Assembly (NCBI GenBank): GCA_048213135.1
Contig: PS015245.1
Coordinates: forward strand, 49,373-113,372
DNA from: Reclinomonas americana ATCC 50394
Taxonomy: Eukaryota > Jakobida > Jakobea > Jakobida
Direction: 5' to 3'
DNA: 64,000 bases
Part shown: piece after piece, positions 1-11,500 of the stretch
Numbering within the stretch: the first letter of the stretch is position 1
Layout: every line of letters begins with the position of its first letter
Position numbers and translations under genes: made by a program
The notes under the pieces: generated by a model
Database searches by the model: none
What the model was told of the DNA's origin: nothing
Seen by the model: the letters and a program-made list of their open reading frames with translations, nothing else

Positions 1-329
1 GTGTGGAGTTGTTGTTCAATATCATCTCAGCACCACCTTCCCCTGATCCATGTTCTCTCCAGAAGAGGTCCGAAAACAAAGAGACATGAATTGCTTGTCA
101 TGGAGAACAATCGCAGTTGACGATGCACCCAAGATTGCCCTGTTCTCTGACACTCCTCTTCGTCCCCACCACACTCCTCCTCCGCTCTCCACATCACGAC
201 TTGTCACCTTTTCATCTTGCTGTTCGGATCAACGAATCTTCATTGCCTCTTCTATTCTCTCTCTTATCTTCGTTTCTTGCATTACGCAGTGCGCGTGTGT
301 GCGAGAAACAACAACCAAGACACACACAG
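1..329 (+). promoter_or_regulatory. Upstream region of module gene A
   Basis: No convincing coding exon is seen. The segment is shared with the region upstream of gene B (7822-8123), which suggests it carries the promoter and 5' leader that were duplicated with the gene. I see no clear TATA box. Confidence 0.4.
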
Positions 330-681
330 ATGGCCTCTCAGCCTCCTCCTCCTCCTCCACGCCCTCACTCAACAACAACAGCAACAACTCCTTCGCTGTC
401 AATGTCTGCCTCTGCTCCGTGCGACGATGAGCAAACAGACGTGATGCTCATCGACAGCAAGCAGCATGTGACGACGATGATGACGATGCATTCCTCCGCT
501 CCCTCCATCAACATCAACGATGATGATGATGATGAGAAGAAGAAGAAGAGCGCATCGGGGTCGTCTGGTGTGCCTGCGATGGCGAGGCGACGAGTGCCTG
601 CCTCCTCCTCTTNNNNNNNNNNNNNNNNNNNNNNNNNNNNNNNNNNNNNNNNNNNNNNNNNNNNNNNNNNNNNNNNNNNNN

Positions 682-777
<96 letters not shown>

Positions 778-988
778 TCTTCTTCTCTCTCTCTCCTCCT
801 CCCTCCTCCTCTCCTTCTTCTTCTTCTTGTTCTTCTTCTTCTCCTCATGGATTGCCGTTGTTTCATTCTCTGTTGCAGAACCAGCTGGCTTCTTGAAATA
901 CAAGGAGAAGAAGAAGCACACCGACGAGAGCACAGCCGCCATTGCCGCTGCCCGATGTGACGCGGAGAATCTCGCTGCGCAAGGTGCG

Positions 989-1019
<31 letters not shown>

Positions 1020-4000
1020 CTGTCTTTGGTGTTCTCGCGTTACGTAATGTCTCACCTGGGCGGTGCATGCACACAGCTGCTCACCAGGAGCGCGTGGAAC
1101 ACACGGCGATGGAAGGCATCGTCGAGGTACAGTGACTGTGTGTCATTCCGAGATGAGCGTGTCTCTCAGCAATCTCTCTCTCTCTCTCTCTTGGTATGAT
1201 TGCACAGCAACGTGCGAGGAGGCGGCGAGTCGACTCGTCTCTGGTGGATCACAGTGAAGACTTGCCTGCACGTGACTCAGTTGAGACATCAGCCCGCAAG
1301 CGTTCTCTGGAGGTGAGCTCCAATAAGACACGCGTCTCAACTTGCCTCTCGCTTGTGCATCGCAGTTGACACCTGATGTTGCCTCCATTCTCTGCAGGTG
1401 GATGCATCCGATGATGACGAGCTGGCACCGCCAAAGAAGAAGAAGAAGGTTTGGGTTCTCTGACATTGACATTTTTGTGCTTATTCATCGATCTGCACAT
1501 GGGCTCTTGTGTCAATGCTGCATGTTGTGGGTTCACAGCGTGGCAAGGGTCAAACTGCGAAGAAGCCAGAAGAGTTGAGCGCAGACGAGAAGCTGCTGCT
1601 GAGCAAGCTGCTCGTTGCGTGTGCTTGCCCTCTCTTCATCTAGTCAACCTAGCGCACTCCTCCTTCTCCTCATCTCTTAATGTGTCACTCGCAGCGATGC
1701 AATCGGAAGAGGATTCTGCTGAAGGCATTTGGCCTGATGGCATCGATTGTTCATGAATCCACAGTCATCCACCATCAGAGTGTCCTCTTTGAGCTGGCCT
1801 GTGACGACTGTGGGATGTCGTTGTCGGAGCCGGTTCAAATGTCGTCTGCTGTCAATTGTGCGTTTGGCAAGAGTCTTGGGTTGAGCGTCATGGGTTCACG
1901 CGCCAAAACGCCAAAATCAGTGGAAGGTGTGCTCCAGCGAGTGAGCAACTACATAGAGGTGAGCAAGCGTGTGCCTGTGAACGACCGTGCCATGTTGAAC
2001 CATCGTGCACATGATTGCAATCTACAGATGAGCCTACTCAGTGGCGCGGCGCTGGTGGATGCTGTGGAGAGACCACTTATAAAAGTGGATGAGCGCGGTT
2101 ATTCGGAGGTGAGTTTGTGAAGCATGATTTTCTGCGTGTGTTGCGATCATATCGACTAATCTTCGTTCACTCGGCTTGCTTGTGACAGGAATCGTGGGAG
2201 AGACTTGCACCAAACAGCAAAGCTAAGAAAGACAATCTTCAGCCGTTTGTCAAGCAGGCCATGGATGCGTTGCGCGAGTGCAATGGTCTCATGACTGCTC
2301 TGCTTCGAGACAGTCGCCTCTCTGAGGCCAGGATATCACGCGCCGTCGCTTGGTGCCATGCGAAAGGTCTGCGATCTCAAGTGGCAGTTAGTGTTGCTTG
2401 CATTGGTATTGACCAGCACCACACAGAATCTGGCGATGTGAAGATGGCGGTGAAGGAGGAGAAGGGGGTGGAAGAAGAGAAGGATGCCGTCAAGCTTGAA
2501 GACTATGGCATCAAGGTACGCGGCAAGAGTACATGAGTAACGTAGGCTTTGTGGGACTGTGCGAGTCTTCATCGACTCGGTCAAGCGTTGATGCCTTGTG
2601 TGTCCGCAGGTGGAGGCCGGCAGTGACGATGGAGAAGAATCGAAGCCGAGAAAGGTAGATGATACAATGTCTGTGTATGGTTGGTGAGGCACGTGTTGAT
2701 TGTGCCGTGGTGTGCGTATTTGCAGCGCGTCAAGTGCGGTCGCCATGTGTTCGATGCGGAGATGAGCAAGGACGAGCGAATGGTGTTGGACAGACTGCTT
2801 GTTGCGTGTGCGTGTCCCACGATATCTCAGCAAGACAGATTGATTGCAATCTGCCATGTGCTCGCTTGCTGTCACACCTTATGTATGCGTGTGTATGTGG
2901 ACAGCGATGCAACAAGAGGAAGATACTGGTGATGGCATACGGCATCATGGCACCTGTTGTGAAGCCGTTCGCGGTCTCACACCATCTGCGCGTTCTCGTT
3001 GAACTCGCATGCAAGGAGTGTGAGATCCCTTTTTCTGGAGCTGGCTCTCCGTCTACCTCAGTCATGGACTCATTCGGCAAGGCTCTTGGCAACGTCGTCC
3101 AACATGCACGCATCAAGACGACCAAGTCCGCTGAAGGAGTGCTCCAGAGCATGAGCGAGTTCATCGAGGTGAGTATCTGTCTGTTCTGTCCATATCCCAC
3201 ATAACTGGAAAGTGATCCAACATCGCTGCATAATGCAACGGTGTAGAAGAGCGAACTGCGCGGCTCCGCTCTGGCGGATGCCATCGAGAGACCACTGATT
3301 GTGGTGGATGAACGTGGTTATTCTGAGGTGCGCCAACTTTTCACTGTGCGCTTTTTGTACTTCTGCTTTGAGTTGTTGACTTACATGCTTCTTCCACGAT
3401 GTCGGTCGTGCTGTAGGAGTCATGGAAGACGGTGGCGAGAAAAGGGAGGAGCATGGACCGTCTCCTGCCGCTCGTCTCCCAAGCCGCGCAGGCCCTTCGC
3501 GAGTGTCCTGGCTTGCAAATGTCGTTGATTCGAGACGGCTGTCTCTCCGAGGCAGAGATCGCACGGGCCGTCGAGTGGTGCGCCGAAAGAGGTTTGGTGG
3601 CTTAGGGTACGTCCTACCGTGCTTGGGGTCAGAACTGACAAGTGAGATACAGCTCTGCTGGAGGCGAAGGTGCTGAAAAAAGAAGAGATGAAAGAGGAGG
3701 AGGAAGAACAGGAGGATGATTCGAGTGACGAGAGGGAAGAAGATGAGGACGAAGACATGGACGAAGGTAGCGAGAGCAAGGTACGACGTGGCGGTTGTGC
3801 GCACTGTGACAGCATCTCATGATGTGTGTCCGCAGCGACGAGGGAGTGTTTCTGCGTCAATGAGCAAGAACGAGCAACTGTTGCTGGCAAGGCTTCTTGT
3901 TGCGTGTGTTTCCATTTGTGTCCTTCTCTGGCAGTCATCTGGCTGATTGAGTGTTTATCGCATCGCCCATGTGATGCAGTGCTGCAACAAGAGGAAGATA

Positions 4001-7000
4001 TTGGTGAAGGCCTTCGGCATCATGGCACCGACCGTGATGAGATCCACAGTCCGCCATCATCAGCGTGTTCTTGTTGACTTGGCATGCAAGGAGTGTGGCG
4101 TCCCTCCATCGAAAGCAGGCTGCCTTTCGTCGGCAGTTGTGAGCTCATTTGGCAAGATATTTGTCAGTGTCGTCCATCATGCACGCACCGAGACGCCCAA
4201 GTCTGTTGAGGGAGTACTTCAGATGTTGAGCGACTTTGTCGAGGTGAGCAGCGTCCATATCACTAATCGAGCCACCGCTTAAGTATGTATCGCAATGCAG
4301 AAGAGTGAACTGCGTGGCGCTGCCCTGACGGACGCCATTGAGAGACCTCTGGTTGTGGTGGATGAACGTGGCCATTCTGAGGTGTGGCTGCCCTGTTGTG
4401 TGTACGTTGTATATGTCGTGGATGGTGTTTTCTCACATTCTGTGCTCTGGAATTCGGTTGTCAGGAGTCATCACAACTGCCAGGGATGCCGCACAGCAGG
4501 CTGAGTCCCTTTCTGCCATATGTCACGCAGGCTGTGGATGCCTTCCATAACTGCCCAAGCCTGCTGTCCACACTTCTTCGAGACGGCTGTCTGTCCGAGG
4601 CGGAGATTGCGCGTTCCGTCGAGTGGTGCAGTGCACGAGGTTCGGCTGTGTGACCTGCATGGCTGCACTTTGTGCGCATATGCTCAACAACGACTGAACA
4701 GCTCTGAGGGAGATGGGGATGGCAAAGAAAGGGGAGAAGCGGGAGGAAGAGCTGGAGGATGAGGACGATGGCAAGGTACGTCGCTCGTTTCCGTTAGATG
4801 CGAGACAGGTGCGTGTCCTAACTCTGTCGTGATTGCCCTCCACAGCGCCGCAAGAGTGGATCTGCGAAGTTGAGCGTCAACGAGCAACTAATGCTGGCGA
4901 AACTGCTTGTTGCGTGTTTCTGTTAAACTCTCTGCATGTCGCCGACAATGCTGTCACTCCCATCTGCTCACCTTCGCCTTGGAGTAGGGCTGCAACAAGA
5001 AGAGGATGCTGGTGAAAGCATTCGGCCTCATGGCACCCGTGGTGCTGAAATCCACAGTCCTCCATCATCAGCGTGCTCTCTTCCAACTTGCCTGTGACGA
5101 ATGCGGAATACCGACGAAGGGACCAGGCAGCCCGTCATCCGCAGTCACGTCTGCTTTTGGCAAGAGTCTTGCCAGGAGTGCCAAAACGGCACGCTGCGCG
5201 ACGCCCAAGTCGGTGGAGGGTGTGCTGAAGAGTGTGAGCAACTTTGTGGAGGTGAGTGTGTCGGTGTGCTGCTTCAGTATCCTTCCGATTGTTATGTGTG
5301 TGGTCCCTGACTCGACTTCGACGTGGATGTCACCATCAGAAGAGTGGTCTTCGGGGAGCGGAGCTTGTGAATGCTGTCGAGAGACCACTGATTGTGATTG
5401 ACGAGCGTGGCTACTCTGAGGTGCGTGTGAAATTGTGTGTGCTGATGTGCGTCATTGAAAGCTGGCTCACATTGGATGGTAGGAGTTTGCAAAGTCGCAG
5501 AAGCGAGGCGCTTCACATGTTTGTCTGCCATTCACCACACAAGCCAGGCAGGCTCTGCACAACTGTCCGAGCCTGTTGGCCACTCTGCTTCGAGACGGCT
5601 GCCTTTCGCAGGCGGAGATTGCACGTGCCGTCGAGTGGTGCAGTGAAAGAGGTTTGGCTGCCTGACTCTCATTGCTGCACAGTGCATGCATGTGCTGACA
5701 AGCAAGTGACCAGTCGTCAGGGAGATGGAGATGGTGAAGAAAGAGGAGGAGAGGGAGGGTGAGCAGGTAGATGGTGACGGCAGCGACATGTACAATGGGG
5801 ACGATGACGCGAAGGGAAAGAAGGTACGCCCGACGCTGCATTCTTCGTGATGCGAGGGGTACATCTTAATACTGCGTGGCTTGTGTTTCACAGCGCAGAA
5901 AGATTGATTCTGCGAATTCAAGCATCAGCGAGCAATTGATGCTGGCGAGATTGCTTGTTGCGTGTTCTTTGTATCGCCGGCATTGCTGTCATAAACTCCT
6001 CACTTTCATCCACCCGTCTATCTCTCGAGAGCAGAGGTGCAACAAGAAGAGGATACTGGTGAAGGCTTTCGGCTTCATGGCATCTGTGGTGATGAGATCC
6101 ACAGTCTTGCATCATCAGCGCCTTCTCTTCCAACTTGCCTGTGACGAATGCGGCATGCCGTCGGAGGGACCGGGCTGCCCTTCAGCCGCAGTCATGTCTG
6201 CATTTGGCAAGAGTCTTGCCAAGAGTGCCACAGGGACACGCAGCAAGACGCTGAAGTCAGTGGAGGGTGTGCTCGAGAGCGTGAGCAACTTTGTGGAGGT
6301 GAGTGTCGGTGTGGTGTTTCAAAATAGGCGTGGTACCTGACTCGACTTCGACGTGCATGTCACCATCAGAAGAGTGGTCTTCAGCGAGCTGAATTGGTGG
6401 ATGCTGTCGACAGACCGCTGATTGTGATCGATGAATGTGGGCACTCAGAGGCACGTGGACAACGGTTTTGTACGCTGGTGCTCCGATGATGTTGACTCTC
6501 TTTGTTGTCTCGCGGGTGACAGGAATCAGACAAGTTGCGGAAGAACAACCATCCAAGTGTTCTTCTGCCATTCGTCACGCAGGCCATGCTTGTGCTCCGC
6601 ACCTGCCCTGGCTTGCTGGCCACGCTGCTTCGAAATGGTTGCCTTTCGAAGGCGGAGATTGAGCGTGCTGGCCATGGTGAATGAGCCCCTGCTGTTATTG
6701 CATGATAGCTTGTCAGCATCAGCACTGACAAGTGATGCAGTGCTGGCCATGGGTGACGAGAAGCCGGTGAAGTTGGAGGTGGTGAAGAAAGGGGAGGAGG
6801 AGGAGGAGGAGGAGGAGGAGGAGGAGGAGGAGGAGGAGGAGGAGGAGGAGGAGGAGGAGGAGGAGGAGGAGGAGGAGGAGGAGGAGGAGGAGGAGGAGGA
6901 GGAGGAGGAGGAGGAGGAGGAGGAGGAGAGNNNNNNNNNNNNNNNNNNNNNNNNNNNNNCAGAGTGCGGGGATGGAGAAGGTGCTTGATGTGGAGAGCAA

Positions 7001-7792
7001 GACACTGCTGTTGATGGACTGTGGCATGCCTGCATTGGTGAGTTGCGAGGGGGTGGGAGTGAGTGACTGTGGGAGGGATGAGTGAGAGAGAGAGAAAGGT
7101 TTCACTTGGCAGGCAACACATGCATGTTGTTTGTGAGATATTGATGGAGCTTGTCGTGGAAGAAGAAGACAAAAGCAGAATCACAGTGCACCAAGAGGGA
7201 CACCGCTTGATTGAGAAGTTGCCTTGTGTTGTGCGGGATGCACTCTGCATGAGAGTCTTGTCTTCATACTGCTGACTGCTGTTTTTGTTGTGGCAGGTGG
7301 AGGAGCAAGACGAATGAAAAATGGTTGGAAATCGGGGCCATCATGGTATTGTGGGTGCAGCCGCCCCCGGGCATCCATTGGCATTCGTGTGCGTTGCTCA
7401 CTCTCAGCAACAACAAACACGAGAATGGCTGTCTTGTTGACCAAGTCCAGCCAGATTGGTAACCAACGACACGTGCTTCTTCTGTGTTCATGGCAGCGGC
7501 AGAGCAGCACATCGTTGGTGCATGATGGCCCACCAGCAGCTGCGGGGACGGGAGTGTTAGATTGTGCAGGTGACTCGTGTTCTTGGTGATTCGATGTGGA
7601 TGAGCAGAAGGAAGTGCTGCTTTGTGGATACTCCTGCACCTGCACTTGACACCATCTCAACGGGTGCGCTTGGAATGCAGTTTCGATGACGAGCAGGATT
7701 GTGGTGCTCAGCTGCATCGCCGAGATCGAGACCTTCTCAATGTGTCTGTCTGCGGCTCTTCCTCGGTGTCCATCGAGGTGATGCTGCCCTGA
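330..7792 (+). CDS. Five-module repeat protein A, unknown function (multi-exon)
   Basis: Not a family I recognise. The ATG at 330 opens a low-complexity N-terminus (MASQPPPPPPRPHS, then acidic and lysine-rich), broken by an N gap at 613-681. Small exons follow, including one ending in PPKKKKK (about 1400-1448), which resembles a nuclear localisation signal. Then come five copies of a roughly 190-residue module (separate entry), joined by acidic and basic linkers, and a long glutamate run (6793-6930) beside a second gap. After the gap a conserved piece (MEKVLDVESKTLL) is followed by exons that join in frame through 7218 and about 7460-7600 and end at the TGA at 7790-7792. That last part is the least certain and could be a separate gene. 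The mostly helical modules plus charged linkers suggest a nuclear scaffold or binding protein; this is inference. Confidence 0.7.
1540..6690 (+). repeat. Five protein modules of gene A
   Basis: Each module is spread over four exons: (i) a linker ending in a motif like NEQLMLAKLL; (ii) a core of about 86 residues starting at CNKKRILVKAFGLMAP, with STVLHHQR and LACDECG, then a variable stretch, FGKSL, and TPKSVEGVL; (iii) a 27-residue exon like LVDAVERPLIVIDERGYSE; (iv) an exon with PSLLATLLRDGCLSQAEIAR and AVEWC. Core exons begin at 1695, 2905, 3980, 4988 and 6035. The third and fourth exons follow each within about 700 bp. Intron positions and phases are the same in all modules, so the repeat unit grew by duplicating whole exon sets. 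The core looks all-helical, with several invariant Cys and His residues (LACxECG, HH), but not in a zinc-finger pattern I know. Confidence 0.85.
6793..6930 (+). repeat. (GAG)n polyglutamate tract next to assembly gap
   Basis: An almost pure GAG triplet run in the gene A reading frame encodes a long glutamate stretch. It ends in a gap at 6931-6959, so its true length is unknown. The matching place in gene B (about 14335-14386) has a much shorter and mixed Glu/Asp run. Confidence 0.9.
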
Positions 7793-8123
7793 TGCAGCTG
7801 CTCACGGGCGCTGTTGTACCCTGTGTGGAGTTGTCGTCCATCATCATCTCAGCACCAGCTTCCCCTGATCCATGTTCTCTCCATGAGAGGTCCGAAACAA
7901 AGAGACATGCATGTGTTGCTCGTGGAGAACAATCGCAGTTGACGATGCACCCAAGATTGCCCAGTTCCTCCTTCCCCTTTTCCCCTAACACTCATCCTCT
8001 TTCGCCCCTCACATCACGACTTGTCACCTTATCATCTTGCTGTTCGGATCAACGAATCTTCATTGCTCTCACTCTTCGTTTCTTGCATCACGCAGTGCGA
8101 AACAACAACAGAGACACACACAA
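7793..8123. promoter_or_regulatory. Intergenic and upstream region of module gene B
   Basis: From 7822 this is the second copy of the upstream segment found at 1-329. No coding exon is seen. Small indels separate the copies, for example the C-rich stretch at 7966-8010. Confidence 0.45.
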
Positions 8124-8468
8124 ATGGCCTCTCAACCTCCTCCTCTTCCTCCTCCTCCACGCCCTCACTCAACAACAACAACAACTCCTTCTCTGCCAAT
8201 GTCTGCCTCTTCTCCGTGCGACGACGAGAAAGCAGACATGATGCTCATCGACAGCAAGCAGCATGTGACGACGATGATGACGATGATGCATTCCTCCTCT
8301 TCCTCCATCAACAGCAACGATGATGATGAGATGAAGAAGAAGAGCGCATTGGGGTCGTCTGCTCATCGTGGTGTGCCTGCGATGGCGAGGCGACGAGTGC
8401 CTGCCTCCTCTTCTTCTTCTTCCTCTTCTTCCACCGNNNNNNNNNNNNNNNNNNNNGGTGGCGTCGTC

Positions 8469-8508
<40 letters not shown>

Positions 8509-11500
8509 TTTCCCTCTTGCTGTCTTTGATGTCCTCGCGTCACGTAATGTCTCACCTGAGCGGTGCATACACACAGCTGCTCACCAGGAGCACATGGAAC
8601 ACACAGCGATGGAAGGCATCGTCGAGGTACCCTGATTGTGTGCCATCCCAAGATAAGCATGCCTCTCACTGGCCTTCTCTTTCTGGAAAGATCGCACAGC
8701 AACGTGCGAGGGGACAGCGAGTCGACTCGTCTCCGATGGATCACAGTGAGGACTTGCGTGCACGTGACTCAGATAAGACATCGTCCCGCAAGCGCATTCT
8801 GGAGGTGAGCTCCGACGAGACACGCGTCTCAACTTGCCTCTCGTTCGTGCATCGCAGTTGACACCTGATGTTTTCTCTTCGTTCTCCACAGGTGGATGCA
8901 TCCAGCGAGGACGAGCTTGCGCCCCCACAGAAGAAGAAGAAGGTGTGGATATTTTGTCGCTGACATCGTTGTGCTTTTCATCAATCTGCATGTGGGCTCT
9001 TGTGTCAATCATGCATGCTGTGGATTCACAGCGCGGCAAGACTCGAGCTGCGAAAGAGCCAGTGGAGTTGAGCGCAGAAGAGAAGCTGCTGCTGAACAAG
9101 CTGCTTGTTGCGTGTTTATTCTCTCTGTCGTCGTTGCAACCTGGCTCACTCCTCCTTCTCCTCATCTCTCTATGTGTCTCTCGCAGCGGTGCAATCGGAA
9201 GAGGATCCTGGTGAAGGCATTCGGGTTAATGGCACCCTTTGTTCAGAAATCCACAGTCATTCACCATCAGAATGCTATCTTTGAGCTGGCCTGTGACGAA
9301 TGCGGAATTCCGTTGTCGGAGCGGAGTCGCACGTCGTCTGCTGTCAAGTGTGCATTTGGCAAGAAGCTTGGTTATACTGCCAATGCTTCACGCCACTCAA
9401 TGCCCAAGTCAGTTGAGGGCGTGCTCCGGCGAGTGAGTAACTACATCGAGGTGAGGAAGCATGTGTGCCTGTGAATGACCGTGGCGTGTGAACCGACATG
9501 CAAATGATTGCAATCCTGCAGATGAGCCAACTCAGTGTCGCGGCTCTGGTGGATGCTGTGGGGAGTCCACTCATTGTGGTGGATGAGCGTGGGTATTCGA
9601 AAGTGTGTTTGTGATGCATGATTTTCTGCTTGTGTTGTGATCATGTCGACTAGTCTCCGTTCACTCGGCTTGCTTGTGACAGGAATCGTGGGAGAAACTG
9701 GCACCACTGCACAAGACCAAGAAAGACAAGCTTCAGTCGTTTGTCAAGCAGGCCATGGATGCGTTGCGCGAGTGCAATGGTCTCATGACTGCTCTGCTTC
9801 GAGACAGTCGCCTCTCTGAGGCCGTGATATCACGCGCCGTCGCATGGTGCCATGCGAAAGGTCTGCGACCTCAAGTGGCAGTTAGTGTTGCACTGGTGTT
9901 GATCAGCACCACGCAGAATCTGGCGATGTGAAGATGATGGTGAAGGAGGAGAAGGAGGTGGAAGAAGAAAATGATGCCGTCAAGCTTGAACACGATGACA
10001 CCAAGGTACGCAGCAATAGTGCATGAGTAAGGGAGGCTTTGTGGGACTGTGCGTGTCTTCATCGACTCGGTCAAGCGTTGATGCCTTGTGTGTCCGCAGG
10101 TGGAGACCGGCAGTGACAGTGACGAAGAATCGAAGCCGAGGAAGGTAAGACGATGCTAATGTCTGTGTGGTTGGTGCGGCAGATATGTTGATTGTGTTGT
10201 TGCATGGGTGTGCGCATTTGCAGCGGGTCAAGAGTGGTCGCCATGCGTTCGATGCGGAGATGAGCAAGGACGAACGAATGGTGTTGGACAGACTGCTTGT
10301 TGCGTGTCATGTGCATGTCCACAGCACCTTACCAAGGCTGAGTGATTGATTCTTCCGTGTGCTTGCCTTTCATAACACCTGCTTCGTGCGTGTGTGTATG
10401 ATCAGCGGTGCAACAAGAAAAAGATACTGGTGATGGCATTCGGCATCATGGCGCCTGTTGTGATGCGATCTGCAGTCTGGCATCATCAGCGAGTTCTTTT
10501 TGAACTCGCCTGCAAGGAGTGTGGCATTCCTTCATCAGGAGCTGGTAGCCCGTCGCCTGCAGCCATGTACGCATTCAGCAAGAGCCTTGGTTTATTCGTC
10601 CAACATTCACGCACCGAAACGCCCAAGTCTGTTGAGGGAGTACTTCAGAGCATGAGCAAGTTCATCGAGGTGAGTATCTGTCTGTTCTGTCCATCTCACA
10701 CATACCTGGAAGTAAGCCAACAACGATGCGTGTGCAACTGCACAGAAGAGTGCACTGCGCGGTGCTGCTCTGGCAGATGCCATTAAGAGACCACTGATTG
10801 TGGTGGATGAACGTGGCCATTCTGAGGTGCGCCAACTTTTCCCTGTGTGCTTCGTGTATTTTTGCTTTTTGAGTTGTTGACTTACGTGCTTCTTCCACGA
10901 TGTCGGTCGTGCTGTAGGAGTCGTGGAAGATGATGGAGAGGAAACGGAAGAGCAACGACCGTCTCCTGCCGCTCGTCTCCCAAGCCGCGCAGGCGCTACG
11001 GGAGTGTCCTGGCTTGCAAACGTCGTTGATTCGAGACGGCTGTCTCTCGGAGGCGGAGATCGCACTGGCCGTCGAGTGGTGCGCCGAAAGAGGTTTGGTG
11101 GCATCGGATGCGTTCTACTGTGCATTCTCAGGACTGACAAGTGAGATGCAGCTCTGCTGGAGGCGAAGGTGATGAAAAAAGAAGAGATGAAGGAGGAGGA
11201 GGAAGAACAGGAGGATGATTCGAGTGACGAGAGGGAAGAAGATGAGGACGAGGACATGGGCGATGGTGAAAGGAGCAAGGTACGACCATGTTTGGTGGGG
11301 CGGCTGTGCACACTGTGACAGCATCTCATGATGTGTGTCCACAGCGACGAGAGAGTGGTTCTGCAATGATGAGCAAGGACGAACAGCTATTGCTAGCAAG
11401 GCTTCTTGTTGCGTGTGTTTGCATTTATGTCCTTCTGTGGCAGTCGTCTAGCTGATTGTGTTTTCATCGCACCACCCATGTGATTCATGGGAGAGCAGTG

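Noticed and set aside
1608-1620. Continuous reading LLVAC into the core exon of each module
   Set aside because: LVAC is simply the translation of the GTTGCGTG donor. Splicing at GTTGCG joins KLL to RCNRKR in frame, whereas read-through meets stop codons.
7181-7717. A 178-codon minus-strand ORF between the two module genes
   Set aside because: The plus strand gives better spliced coding sequence; the minus frame has no splice logic or motif.
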